A DNA stretch of 64,000 bases from Hahella sp. KA22 (GTDB lineage Bacteria; Pseudomonadota; Gammaproteobacteria; Pseudomonadales; Oleiphilaceae). The position numbers and the translations under genes were made by a program. Shown here piece after piece: positions 37,786-46,100 of this stretch; position 1 is the first letter of the stretch, and each line of letters begins with the position of its first letter. The stretch spans positions 6,665,001 through 6,729,000 of the forward strand of contig NZ_CP035490.1 of the NCBI RefSeq assembly GCF_004135205.1, written 5' to 3'. The notes below the pieces were generated by a model. It was not told the origin of the DNA, searched no databases, and worked only from the letters and a program-made list of their open reading frames with translations.

Positions 37786-39708
37786 ATGTCAGGCAATTCC
37801 CGAAAATCTCGATTGAAAGAACTCATCGCCCGCGGCAAAGAACAAGGTTACCTAACATACGCAGAAGTTAATGACCATCTGCCAGAGGATATAGCAGATC
37901 CGGATCAGGTGGAAGACATTATACGCATGATTAACGACATGGGTATCATGGTCTGCGAAGAAGCTCCAGATGCGGATACCTTGTTGATCACCGATGGTGA
38001 TTCCACTGATGAGTCTGTAGCAGCGGAAGCTGCGGCGGCGCTTGCCTCTGTCGAAAACGATGTAGGTCGCACTACTGACCCGGTGCGTATGTACATGCGT
38101 GAGATGGGTACGGTTGAGCTGCTGACTCGTGAGGGTGAGATCCAGATCGCCAAGCGCATCGAAGAAGGTTTGCGCGATGTTATGGCCACGCTGGTTTACT
38201 ATCCTGGCACGGTTTCCAACATTCTTGCCGCTTTTGACGCCACACAAGGCGAAGATGGCGGTCGCGTCTCCGACGTCATCACCGGGTTCCTTGACCCTGT
38301 TGAAGATGGCGTCATTCCTGAAGCTAACGATGAAATAGAGTCCGATGACGTCGACGAAGACGAGGATGAGGACGAAGAAGCAGAAGAAAGCTCAGGCAAG
38401 AAGGACGACGCTAAAGCCAAAAAAGACCTCGACGAGGACGAGGACGAAGAAAGCGAGGGCGACGACAGCAGCGATAGCGACGACGACAATGACAGTGGCC
38501 CCGACCCTGAAATTGCGCGCGGCCGTTTTGCTGAATTGCGCGAAGCCTTTAACACGCTGAACGCCGCCATTGACAAGCATGGCCGCGCCAGCCGTGAAGC
38601 ACAGGAATGCTTTGAAGAGGTCAGTCGTATTTTTGCTCCCTTCAAACTGGCGCAAAAGCAGTTCGACGAAATTATCAATACGATCCGCATTACTAACGAC
38701 AGTGTCCGTAAGTACGAACGCGAGATCCTGAATATCTGTACCCGCGACTGCAAAATGCCGCGTAAGAACTTCATCAAGATGTTCCCCGGCAATGAGACCA
38801 ACCTTGAGTGGGTCAAGGGTCTGGCTGCAAGAAGCGAGGAATGGGCTAAAACAGCGCAAACCAAGGAAGAGGAAATCACTCGCCTGCAGCGTCGCATCGT
38901 CAGCATTCAGAATGATGTTGATCTGCCTGTTGCAGACATCAAGGAAATCCACCGTCGTATCTCCATTGGCGAAGCAAAAGCACGTCGCGCCAAGAAAGAA
39001 ATGGTGGAAGCCAACTTGCGTCTGGTTATCTCCATCGCCAAAAAGTACACCAACCGTGGTCTGCAGTTCCTGGACCTGATTCAGGAAGGCAACATTGGCT
39101 TGATGAAAGCGGTAGACAAGTTTGAATACCGCCGCGGATACAAGTTCTCCACTTATGCGACCTGGTGGATTCGTCAGGCGATCACGCGCTCTATCGCTGA
39201 TCAGGCCCGTACTATCCGTATTCCTGTGCACATGATTGAGACCATCAATAAGCTGAACCGCATTTCCCGTCACATGCTGCAGGAAATGGGCCGCGAAGCG
39301 ACGCCGGAAGAACTGGCGAAGAAGATGGATATGCCGGAAGACAAAGTGCGCAAGGTCCTGAAAATCGCCAAAGAGCCCATCTCCATGGAGACGCCGATCG
39401 GTGACGACGAAGATTCGCATTTGGGCGATTTCATCGAAGATTCTCACGCAGAGTCTCCGATTGATTCAGCGACCACTGAAGGCCTGAAAGAATCTACTCG
39501 CCGCGTACTGGCTGGTTTGACCGCAAGAGAAGCCAAAGTACTGCGTATGCGTTTCGGTATTGAGATGAATACGGACCACACTCTGGAAGAAGTCGGCAAG
39601 CAGTTCGACGTCACCCGTGAGCGTATCCGTCAGATCGAAGCCAAAGCCCTGCGCAAACTGAGACACCCCAGCCGCTCTGACCATCTGCGTAGCTTCATCG
39701 ACGATTAA
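37786..39708 (+). CDS. rpoD: RNA polymerase sigma factor RpoD (sigma70)
   Basis: Primary sigma factor, 640 aa from ATG 37786 behind GTAGGG (an in-frame GTG two codons earlier is less likely). Region 1.1 at the N-terminus and region 1.2 around residue 95 ([11 protein letters not shown]). A long acidic Asp/Glu/Ser stretch in the non-conserved region (about 185-245) is followed by regions 2 ([27 protein letters not shown]), 3 and 4 ([18 protein letters not shown]). The acidic stretch resembles but is richer than that of E. coli. Last gene of the operon; a strong terminator follows. Confidence 0.98.
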   Translation: MSGNSRKSRLKELIARGKEQGYLTYAEVNDHLPEDIADPDQVEDIIRMINDMGIMVCEEAPDADTLLITDGDSTDESVAAEAAAALASVENDVGRTTDPVRMYMREMGTVELLTREGEIQIAKRIEEGLRDVMATLVYYPGTVSNILAAFDATQGEDGGRVSDVITGFLDPVEDGVIPEANDEIESDDVDEDEDEDEEAEESSGKKDDAKAKKDLDEDEDEESEGDDSSDSDDDNDSGPDPEIARGRFAELREAFNTLNAAIDKHGRASREAQECFEEVSRIFAPFKLAQKQFDEIINTIRITNDSVRKYEREILNICTRDCKMPRKNFIKMFPGNETNLEWVKGLAARSEEWAKTAQTKEEEITRLQRRIVSIQNDVDLPVADIKEIHRRISIGEAKARRAKKEMVEANLRLVISIAKKYTNRGLQFLDLIQEGNIGLMKAVDKFEYRRGYKFSTYATWWIRQAITRSIADQARTIRIPVHMIETINKLNRISRHMLQEMGREATPEELAKKMDMPEDKVRKVLKIAKEPISMETPIGDDEDSHLGDFIEDSHAESPIDSATTEGLKESTRRVLAGLTAREAKVLRMRFGIEMNTDHTLEEVGKQFDVTRERIRQIEAKALRKLRHPSRSDHLRSFIDD

Positions 39709-39728
39709 TCGAAAGCTAGCAAAATACT

Positions 39729-39763
39729 GGCGCCAACTATAACTGAAAGGTATAATTGGCGCC
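39729..39763 (+). terminator. Terminator after rpoD
   Basis: GGCGCCAA-C-TATA (39729-39741) pairs with TATA-A-TTGGCGCC (39751-39763), with a single internal mismatch and a 9-nt loop. A pyrimidine-rich tail follows (CTCTCTTCCCC). Separates rpoD from the tRNA. Confidence 0.8.
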
Positions 39764-39817
39764 CTCTCTTCCCCGGACATCTAAATTCGGGACTTCTGAG
39801 AAATCAGAAACAATGTA

Positions 39818-39894
<77 letters not shown>

Positions 39895-40053
39895 ATTTTT
39901 CCCTTTAAAAACAGCACATTACAAAGCAATTTCTTGCTGGTGGTGGCGTAATTTCGTGCTGTTTTCGCCTAAGTGTCAACAAAGTGTCAACGCGGAAAAA
40001 AATTGAATTCTCACTAGCGACCAAAAGCAGCGGTTAAATTGGTGATTATCTTG

Positions 40054-40082
40054 AAAGCCTGCTTTCACAAGCGGGCTTTTTT
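40054..40082 (+). terminator. Intrinsic terminator downstream of tRNA-Ile2
   Basis: AAAGCCTGCTT (40054-40064), loop TCAC, AAGCGGGCTTT (40069-40079), one G-U pair, followed by T residues to 40082. A textbook rho-independent terminator on the plus strand. Confidence 0.85.
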
Positions 40083-40475
40083 ATGCCCTCTATGCCTTAA
40101 TCCAGCCCCTTACTTCCCTACTATTACTATTGCCGTAAGCATCTACCTAATTGTTCCCAGCACTAACCACAGGTTCCCATAAAGTCCTTGGCAGGTTAGC
40201 GCAAGTGCGTCAATAACATTATTGAAAACAACGGGCTAAAGTTTGCAGGAAGCAAGAATTGAAACTTTGCTGGTATAGGTCGCTTCGGCCTACACGAACG
40301 CTTCTGAATTAAAGTAACAATTTGAAAAGTTTAGAAGTTTCAAATCAGTGCAGATATAGACACCATCAAACTTTTCCTTGAAAAGGCTCTCTGGAAAGAT
40401 TTTTGCTAATTCTAAAGTGTAAAGGGCAAGGTAAAGACCAGTCGCAAAATGCGATCAATGCAGGAGGAGATGGAA

Positions 40476-40501
40476 ATAGGAAGCAGAGGGATACCTCCTA
40501 T
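40476..40501 (-). terminator. Hairpin downstream of the serine protease gene
   Basis: ATAGGAAG (40476-40483) and CCTCCTAT (40494-40501) form an 8-bp stem (one G-U) on the minus strand, about 60 nt after the stop at 40564. No U-tract; tentative. Confidence 0.35.
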
Positions 40502-40563
40502 CTAAATATCAAAAGGCACGCTCAAACTAATCAAAGAATACGTCATGAGCAGTAGCTTTTGAA

Positions 40564-41589
40564 TTACTCATCCCCAGTTGCTTTATACGCCCTTTTTCGC
40601 TTTGAATTCCCCGAGCCATTTCCCGATTTACTTGATTGACTAACATCTGGCTCATGGTCTTCGCTTTTGTTCCTTGCGCTTGCATTAGCTTCCGAGCTTT
40701 TGCTCTTGAGTCGCTGGTCATTAGTATTTCCACCTTCATAACAGGCCTCCTGTGCCGATATATTAGTCATTATAGCCTCACGGATGTTATGTACGCACGG
40801 CGAGTTTCCAAAGGGATACTGGTAAGCTGTAATAACTTCGCGGGCCCAATTATATATACTTAGCGTAGCACCTTCAGGCGCTACTACTTGATTGAACAAC
40901 TCCCCAGCCTCTTTTCTATCGATTACAAAGCCATGGGAAGGATAGGTGCTGACAAGTCTAACAAGGGCATTAGGTTTCAGGGAGTCGGCCATTTTACCTA
41001 GTCTTTCACCATAGTCATACGCTATTTGCATCGCCCTTTGGTGAGACCCCAAAGTTAGAGGGTCAATTCTGGCTGCAATTGGAGCCACAAAGCCATCAGC
41101 CAAGCTTATAGCAAGCTCTGCGGCTGTTTTTGTACGAATTCGGCTCCCTGTCCGTATGTCGAATAGGTAAGTGCGAAACGATTCTAATACTTGGTTTTGT
41201 AGAGCATTTATAGCTTGAATAATATCCAGCCCTGACATGTTCTCAAACATCTCATCAGGCTTAGATAGCTGAATATCTAAAGGGCCAAGCTCACCTCTAT
41301 CGCCAAAAATGAGCCTCTGCGCGCCGATACAGAGAAGTGTTCCAGCGGATTTACAAATATCAGGAATCAAGACTTCAACGGTTGAAAAGTGGTGATGTGT
41401 AGCCCGAGCAATTCGATACGCTGCATCGGGATCTCCACCATAAGTTACGAGAACGAGGCAAACCTTATCTTTCTTATTTTCGGCTTTTTCATAAGCTTCA
41501 GAAATCTTGTTGTACCCTTCTCTAGCGATGTCTCCGTAGTACATGAACACTTCGCCATCATAGTTTTCCGGCCCACTTTCTACAACCAT
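40564..41589 (-). CDS. SDH-type Clp-fold serine proteinase homologue
   Basis: 341 aa, AT-rich codon use unlike the flanking phage genes. The N-terminal 250 residues match the serine dehydrogenase proteinase (SDH)/ClpP-crotonase fold. A strand VCLVLVTYGGDPDAAYRIAR (oxyanion-type GGD) is followed by the probable nucleophile Ser in DICKSAGTLLCIGA and the LGPLDIQL segment with a nearby Lys. The C-terminal ~60 residues are Ser/Lys/Asn-rich and disordered. No signal peptide is obvious, so probably cytosolic. GGAGGGAGGTC precedes the ATG at 41589. Some island-borne SDH-like proteins are of unknown function. A defence or stress role is speculation. Confidence 0.82.
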   Translation of the reverse strand: MVVESGPENYDGEVFMYYGDIAREGYNKISEAYEKAENKKDKVCLVLVTYGGDPDAAYRIARATHHHFSTVEVLIPDICKSAGTLLCIGAQRLIFGDRGELGPLDIQLSKPDEMFENMSGLDIIQAINALQNQVLESFRTYLFDIRTGSRIRTKTAAELAISLADGFVAPIAARIDPLTLGSHQRAMQIAYDYGERLGKMADSLKPNALVRLVSTYPSHGFVIDRKEAGELFNQVVAPEGATLSIYNWAREVITAYQYPFGNSPCVHNIREAIMTNISAQEACYEGGNTNDQRLKSKSSEANASARNKSEDHEPDVSQSSKSGNGSGNSKRKRAYKATGDE

Positions 41590-42225
41590 TCCAGTGACCT
41601 CCCTCCTGTGATGAACCTCTCATCTCCCAGTGAATCAGCTTTGCCAGCTACCTGGATAGGCCCTAGCAAGGAGCGCCCAGCCTGCCTGAAAAGCCTTGTT
41701 AAAATATAAGCGTAGACTACTAACGAAAATTCTCAAAAACGCAGATGTTCTAGGGGTAACTAGATGTGTCACACTCAGCTTTCGAGTGCAGAGACCTTCC
41801 ATTGGTTTCAAACTACGAACTTCTCAGCCCTCTGACACCTCGCTACTAATATGGAGTTCCAGCTAGGGCCTGTTTCAATAATTACTAACTCTTGGTCTGT
41901 GCGTAGGCGTGGGGAGGAGTGAGTTTCATTTAATAGCTCTTTGAAAGCCTATCAAGCGAAACAGCTTTCTTAAGGCTCCACTTGAAGATTCCCCATTACA
42001 CCATCTCTATGGGCATTCAGAGTTATTTTTGCTTTTAACACATAGGCAGGTATCTACGGCTCGATGGCTATTAGTCTGAACAGCCAGACTTTGCTCTCAA
42101 TATAGATATATTTTAGGTTAATAATTGACTTGTTAGATTGTAACTACTAGCCTAGGTTACAGATCTGACCTGAAGCTAGACTTCACAGTAGGATCTACCG
42201 GGCTCGGAAACGAGCCCTTACCTTT
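41590..42225. other. Gene-free AT-rich region between protease and DUF3800 genes
   Basis: 636 nt without a credible frame. It contains an inverted repeat TGTAAC (42139-42144) with GTTACA (42156-42161) around CTAGCCTAG, and several AT-rich promoter-like boxes. Expected to hold the protease promoter on the minus strand. Otherwise nothing recognised; it may be decayed mobile DNA. Confidence 0.5.
42200..42217 (-). terminator. Hairpin after the DUF3800 gene
   Basis: GGGCTCG-GAAA-CGAGCCC, a 7-bp perfect stem ending 8 nt beyond the DUF3800 stop. The loop reads TTTC on the minus strand. No U-tract but strong and well placed. Confidence 0.6.
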
Positions 42226-42987
42226 CTATCTCTCAACAATTCCCTCTGGATGCTTATTGCAGGCTACGGTGCAGAGCGCCGACCCAAGGCGACTGAAATA
42301 GTTTTTAGCCCCCTTCTTTTTTACATACTTACAAGCGTCGTAGCGTTGCTTTAGGAAGTAAGCATTTACATCGGCCAACTGAATAAAGTAAGAGTGTGCT
42401 GAGTCTCTATGAACAGAGTCCTCTACTAGGGTTGAGATTGGAATAGCAAAGGCTCCAGTTCCAAACGCTTTTGGCACTGGGTTGTATCGACGCATACGAC
42501 GACTAAGTGCCCGCAATTTGACCTCTTCAGTACGATCCACAACCAGTAGTCCATAGTCTGTAGAGTTTTTAGGGCCAGGAAAGTTCTTTTTTGACAATGT
42601 GTTATGGAACCTTTGAATAAGAGTAGTCCAGGCTATTCCAAATATGTCTTCATCCGCTCTTCTTTTTGATTTATCAACCAAAACGTTGATGATGCTTACA
42701 CCGTTGAGGCCTGCCTGGAAATCAATGGTGTCGCGCAATATTCTTAATCTCACTGACTTTGGAATTCGGGAAAGATTGCCAGGCTTGTGCATGAATTCCG
42801 CTGCGTGTATTTCTTCACGCAGCTTCAGTCCATATTGACTTCTGAGCCTCCCTCTGAAATTTATAATATTCTCTAGGGTATCATGCCAACTCAGCTCATG
42901 AATTACGAAGCCACTGAGACAAAAATAGCGGCAAGGACTCCCGCTCATTCCGACATCACCACTTTCATCTGCATATAGAAAATACAT
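42226..42987 (-). CDS. DUF3800 domain protein
   Basis: 253 aa with the DUF3800 hallmarks: N-terminal YADESGD, HAAEF (residues ~61-65), a conserved Asp near VVDRTEE, and the C-terminal QLADVNAYFLKQR. The acidic residues resemble an RNase H-like metal site. DUF3800 proteins are common in mobile elements and defence islands, but no activity is established that I can cite. AT-rich. A terminator-like hairpin follows. A short upstream frame overlaps its start by 43 nt. Confidence 0.88.
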   Translation of the reverse strand: MYFLYADESGDVGMSGSPCRYFCLSGFVIHELSWHDTLENIINFRGRLRSQYGLKLREEIHAAEFMHKPGNLSRIPKSVRLRILRDTIDFQAGLNGVSIINVLVDKSKRRADEDIFGIAWTTLIQRFHNTLSKKNFPGPKNSTDYGLLVVDRTEEVKLRALSRRMRRYNPVPKAFGTGAFAIPISTLVEDSVHRDSAHSYFIQLADVNAYFLKQRYDACKYVKKKGAKNYFSRLGSALCTVACNKHPEGIVER

Positions 42988-43184
42988 TTCAGAAGTCCCT
43001 TCCTCTCATTAGCGTTGAGAAAATTTTTGAATGGCAATAGCTTAAACCACACATTCACTGATACGCCCTTGAAATCTACTGCACCAAAATACCTAGAACT
43101 CTTTTCTTTCACCATAAAAGAATATAGCAGACCTTGAAGCTCTTGGTTCGGGCCAACTAATCCTCTTAGGTCTCGGCAAGTCAT
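42945..43184 (-). CDS. Possible small protein upstream of DUF3800 (uncertain)
   Basis: A 79-codon frame overlapping the first 43 nt of the DUF3800 gene, in the same direction. It is mixed hydrophobic/basic with no recognised domain. Neither its first ATG nor the next (43115) has a clear ribosome site. It could be a coupled leader peptide, a remnant, or chance. Confidence 0.25.
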   Translation of the reverse strand: MTCRDLRGLVGPNQELQGLLYSFMVKEKSSRYFGAVDFKGVSVNVWFKLLPFKNFLNANERKGLLKCIFYMQMKVVMSE

Positions 43185-43241
43185 GTCAGAAGATGGCTGA
43201 ATTATCAGTCTTGAGTTGTAGAGGAGGACGGCGAGGCTAAC

Positions 43242-43260
43242 AGCGGGCCATAAGCCCGCT
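43242..43260 (-). terminator. Terminator-like hairpin after the toxin-antitoxin operon
   Basis: AGCGGGC-CATAA-GCCCGCT, 7-bp perfect stem, 10 nt beyond the stop of the GNAT gene. No U-tract on either side. Confidence 0.6.
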
Positions 43261-43270
43261 TAATAAGCGA

Positions 43271-43813
43271 TTAGATTTGAAGCATATCTTTCACAGTAGT
43301 CATGCGGATATAGAGAGACTTAAGATTTCCAAAATCTCTTTCCATTTCTTGAAATCCATACCTCTTAAAAAAGCTATCGCTCTGCTTAGTTAATGGATCA
43401 ACGATGACAGCTACACCTAAACCAGAGTTGCTAACAATTCTATATGCTTCTCCCAAGGCCAAAAGTAGGACTGCTGCCCCAATACGATCTTTAGTATTCT
43501 GATATTGACTGTCAACTCCGAGCCAAGCTAAACGAATTGCGGGAAGAGGGAACCTCGGAAATTTCTTCATTTCTTCATCACTTGGCGTTTCTTCCCTTCT
43601 AATTTCAGAGTAAGTGAGTGTGAAGAATCCTACTATAGGCTGTAGGCCAGCCGTTTGCTCCTCTTTAACAAGTACATACGTTTGACTGGCCTGTTGAATT
43701 TGAAGTTTATTAGCTGATTTGCGTAAAAAGTTGTTGACCTCGTCGTTCCCGCAATCAAAGCCTGTTCGTTCATGACGTGATCTATTCAGCTGTTCTAATA
43801 CTAATTTCACCAT
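43271..43813 (-). CDS. GNAT acetyltransferase toxin, TacT-like
   Basis: About 180 aa. The GNAT core carries the ~GVDSQYQNTKDRIGAAVLLLALGEAYRI acetyl-CoA loop (R/Q-x-x-G-like) and the C-terminal FFKRYGFQEM with the conserved Tyr. The N-terminal GFDCGNDEVNNFLRKSA is typical of tRNA-acetylating TacT/AtaT-type toxins. TacT-family toxins acetylate charged tRNAs and block translation. Start taken at ATG 43813; a start two codons earlier is possible. It overlaps the antitoxin gene by 32 nt, the usual coupled order antitoxin-toxin. Confidence 0.9.
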   Translation of the reverse strand: MVKLVLEQLNRSRHERTGFDCGNDEVNNFLRKSANKLQIQQASQTYVLVKEEQTAGLQPIVGFFTLTYSEIRREETPSDEEMKKFPRFPLPAIRLAWLGVDSQYQNTKDRIGAAVLLLALGEAYRIVSNSGLGVAVIVDPLTKQSDSFFKRYGFQEMERDFGNLKSLYIRMTTVKDMLQI

Positions 43814-44081
43814 TTTCAACCTGTTTATTGAGGCGTCGTTTAGCTGCTACAAGTGCATCATTTGGTGGTACTGTTTGCTGGCACGCTGCCCAAAAATCAT
43901 CAAATGCTCTATTGCTCAGCTTCAGAGACTCTACTTCTTCAATAGTTCGCAGAGACTTTTCACGGATTGCCTGTATAACAAACTCGGATAGGCTCTTTGA
44001 ACCTGATAAGGCCGAGGCCCTAGACGCAAGCTTCTTAATTTCAGGATCTAAACGTAGATCCATGCGTGATAGTGATTGCAT
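43782..44081 (-). CDS. DUF1778 ribbon-helix-helix antitoxin, TacA-like
   Basis: 99 aa. The N-terminal RHH DNA-binding motif (RMDLRLDPEIKKLASRASALSG, then SLSEFVIQAI) is followed by a C-terminal toxin-neutralising tail (LSNRAFDDFWAACQQTVPPNDALVAA). The start at 44081 has GAGGAG 8 nt upstream. It should bind the toxin and repress its own promoter. Two strong palindromes lie in that promoter (see 44198-44246). Confidence 0.92.
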   Translation of the reverse strand: MQSLSRMDLRLDPEIKKLASRASALSGSKSLSEFVIQAIREKSLRTIEEVESLKLSNRAFDDFWAACQQTVPPNDALVAAKRRLNKQVENGEISIRTAE

Positions 44082-44197
44082 TCGCTTCTCCTCATCCTAG
44101 TTTTGCTCACCCTTCTGTGGGGGTCAGTTAATAGTTGTACGCCCTACGAATTAAAGCATTAGCGGGCTGAGTGATGCCTGTTAGCCAACACCCATTA

Positions 44198-44246
44198 TGT
44201 ACGGACATTTACCGTACAATTTAGCGGTTATCTGATAACCAGTCAA
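44198..44246 (-). promoter_or_regulatory. Toxin-antitoxin promoter with two operator palindromes
   Basis: Minus strand: -35 TTGACT (44241-44246), exactly 17-nt spacer, -10 TAAATT (44218-44223). The spacer starts with a perfect palindrome GGTTATC-T-GATAACC (44226-44240). A second inverted repeat TGTACGG-N7-CCGTACA (44198-44218) covers the start-site region. Both are well placed for autorepression by the RHH antitoxin. Confidence 0.75.
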
Positions 44247-44322
44247 CAGATTATTGACAACTATCTGTGCACAAAGCGAAGCATAAATGATCTTCGCTGA
44301 GAACGGCTTAGTACAGAACTAG

Positions 44323-45411
44323 TCACATAAGCCTTGATATTTGCCCCTTCAAAGTTTCTGCGCGGCTCGCTTGGCTGCTATGGCTCCCACTGCTTGATGG
44401 CGTCCCGCTTCCTCCGTCTCCGTGGGTGTGGCTCGCCGTCGTAGCCGCCAACTCTTGAACCACCCCAATTAGATCCGCAATCACCTGCAACACATCCACG
44501 CCCCCGCCGCCTATGGCGATAGTCGGCGCTTGGATGGTCACGGCGGCGCTGGCTTTTAATTCAATAACTTGCGCTTGAATCTTCCTAGCTGCGCTGGCGA
44601 TATCCGTATGGCTTCCCTGAACGTTTATGGTTTTGTTGGAGCTGGTCTGCGTGTCGTTACCGCTGATCGTTGCTGAACGCGAGCCGCACACGGTGGTTTG
44701 GTCGTCGCCTTGGATCGACGCTTTCCGGTCCCGGGCGACGGCCTGATTAAGGTCGGCGGCGGTGGTCAGGTTCAGGTTATCCGCCGCCGACAGGTTGACA
44801 TGGCCTCCGCTCAGCAGCTTTAACGCGCCCAAGGCTTCCACCGTCTTCACGCCGCCCACCTGTTCCACGCTGTGTTCGCTGACTTCGATCTGGCTGTCCT
44901 GGTAGCGCTCCTGATTGTTCAGGGCGTCCACGCGCCGGCGGGCGCTGGTGTCGGTTATGTTTCCGTGCGTCTCCCGTAGCCAGTCGCCTTTCGCGCTCAC
45001 ACACTGGCGCACGGCTTCGGATTGCTGCCAAATCAGGTCACCCGGTTGAATGCCTGGCGCGCCTAAACCCTGTCCCAACACCGTGCGGATAAAGGGCTGG
45101 TCCGGTAAGCCATAAGCGAACGCCACCTCTACGATGGTCCCGGGTTCCGGGAAACCATATTGGCCGCGCTCGATGCCGCCATAAGACGCTGGCAGCGGCA
45201 CGCAGCGATAAAGTGGTAACTCCGGGGCTTCCTCGCCCTGGGGCGTCAGCACGCGCACGTCTACGGCGTAGCGAGGGCGGAAGCGGTCGCAGAGTTCCGG
45301 CTTTTGCAGTGGGTCGCTGATCGCCACCACCTTGGCCAGGCGCGGCAAGTGCAAATTGCCGCTCAATTCCGGGAACATCTGCAGTACTATTTTTTTAATC
45401 TCTTCGTCCAC
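44323..45411 (-). CDS. Baseplate spike protein (GpV/gp45-like)
   Basis: About 362 aa. An N-terminal OB-fold (about residues 5-120) is followed by a long beta-helical, repetitive region (TVEALGALKLLSGGHVNLSAADNLNLTTAADL...) that forms the trimeric membrane-piercing needle. A C-terminal HTH segment (SHTHGDGGS) may coordinate iron at the tip, as in P2 GpV and Mu gp45. Start GTG 45411 (TGGAG upstream) is preferred; the frame opens at 45456. Overlaps the upstream hub gene by 25 nt. Last structural gene of the leftward operon. Confidence 0.85.
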   Translation of the reverse strand: MDEEIKKIVLQMFPELSGNLHLPRLAKVVAISDPLQKPELCDRFRPRYAVDVRVLTPQGEEAPELPLYRCVPLPASYGGIERGQYGFPEPGTIVEVAFAYGLPDQPFIRTVLGQGLGAPGIQPGDLIWQQSEAVRQCVSAKGDWLRETHGNITDTSARRRVDALNNQERYQDSQIEVSEHSVEQVGGVKTVEALGALKLLSGGHVNLSAADNLNLTTAADLNQAVARDRKASIQGDDQTTVCGSRSATISGNDTQTSSNKTINVQGSHTDIASAARKIQAQVIELKASAAVTIQAPTIAIGGGGVDVLQVIADLIGVVQELAATTASHTHGDGGSGTPSSSGSHSSQASRAETLKGQISRLM

Positions 45412-46100
45412 GGCGCAGCGCTCCAGGTCAGATTCATATGGTTGTCGGCCAGGCACACCTGGGTGACGTAATGGGTTTGGTTCAGCCAGACACCCGGGCG
45501 GAGTTTCGGCGTCGCCGGCAGGCGGGCGCGGTTAGCCACGCCGAAGCCGTTTAGTAAATGGGTTGGGATCTCTACGGGTCGGGTCGCCCAGTAGCTATGC
45601 GCCCAGCTTCCTACATAGACCGCGCCGTCGCCTTGTTGTTGCCAGATCATCCGCGGGATGGCGTAGACCTCCGCCAAAGCGTCCATGCAGTGGTATCCGC
45701 CGCCCCAGGAGTAAAACGCCGGCGCTTTGGTGGTCGCGTAAGACTCCGGCGGCGTGACGAAGGTTAGCCCTGTGTCCTGGCTGATCGCCGCCAGGGTTTC
45801 ATTTAGCGAGACATGGCGCAGATTGAGCGCTAAGCGCCGGTTTAACGTGGCGGTCAACTCTCTGCAAAATAGCCGCTGTTGTTGGTTATCCAGGGGCGTG
45901 CAGCTTTCCACGTAACCGATAAAAAAGCGCTGTAAGGCGTTGGGGTCATAGCCCAGGGCGAACTGGACCACGCCCGACAAGGGCACGTCCGCCTGCACGG
46001 TAAACACCGCCCGCCCAGGACTGAACAACGCCAGACGCACGTCTTCAGAGACCAATTTAAGCGGCGTTCCGCCCACGCATAGGGATTTATGCAGCTTCAT
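45387..46100 (-). CDS. Baseplate hub/late control gene D-like protein
   Basis: 237 aa, with the compact beta-rich composition of gp27/GpD hub proteins (SPGRAVFTVQADVPLSG..., HVSLNETLAAISQDTGLTF, YSWGGGYHCMDALAEVYAIPRMIWQQ). It precedes the spike gene, the usual hub-spike order. Shorter than P2 GpD. Family call is by position and general pattern. Overlaps the upstream gene by ATGA. Confidence 0.7.
   Translation of the reverse strand: MKLHKSLCVGGTPLKLVSEDVRLALFSPGRAVFTVQADVPLSGVVQFALGYDPNALQRFFIGYVESCTPLDNQQQRLFCRELTATLNRRLALNLRHVSLNETLAAISQDTGLTFVTPPESYATTKAPAFYSWGGGYHCMDALAEVYAIPRMIWQQQGDGAVYVGSWAHSYWATRPVEIPTHLLNGFGVANRARLPATPKLRPGVWLNQTHYVTQVCLADNHMNLTWSAAPWTKRLKK

Larger units (their letters stand above)
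39895..40563. other. Gene-free AT-rich region after the tRNA
   Basis: 669 nt with no believable coding frame. It holds a terminator (40054-40082), a repeated GTGTCAAC pair near 39977-39992, and several short stem-loops: AAAGTTT/AAACTTT around 40239-40270, TAGGTC/GGCCTA around 40276-40292, and TTTGAAA/TTTCAAA at about 40321-40344. A further hairpin is at 40476-40501. Base composition changes here from the chromosomal average to AT-rich. Probably the junction between chromosome and mobile DNA; an unrecognised structured RNA is possible. Confidence 0.6.

Noticed and set aside
38392-39447. 351-aa minus-strand frame opposite rpoD
   Set aside because: Long only because of codon bias in rpoD; Phe/Leu-rich with no domain.
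39977-39992. GTGTCAAC direct pair as a CRISPR or phage attachment repeat
   Set aside because: Only two short copies a few nt apart, with no further copies or spacers; too short to call.
40527-40739. 70-aa minus-strand frame at the end of the serine protease gene
   Set aside because: Same strand but different phase inside the protease C-terminus; no ribosome site and no family features.
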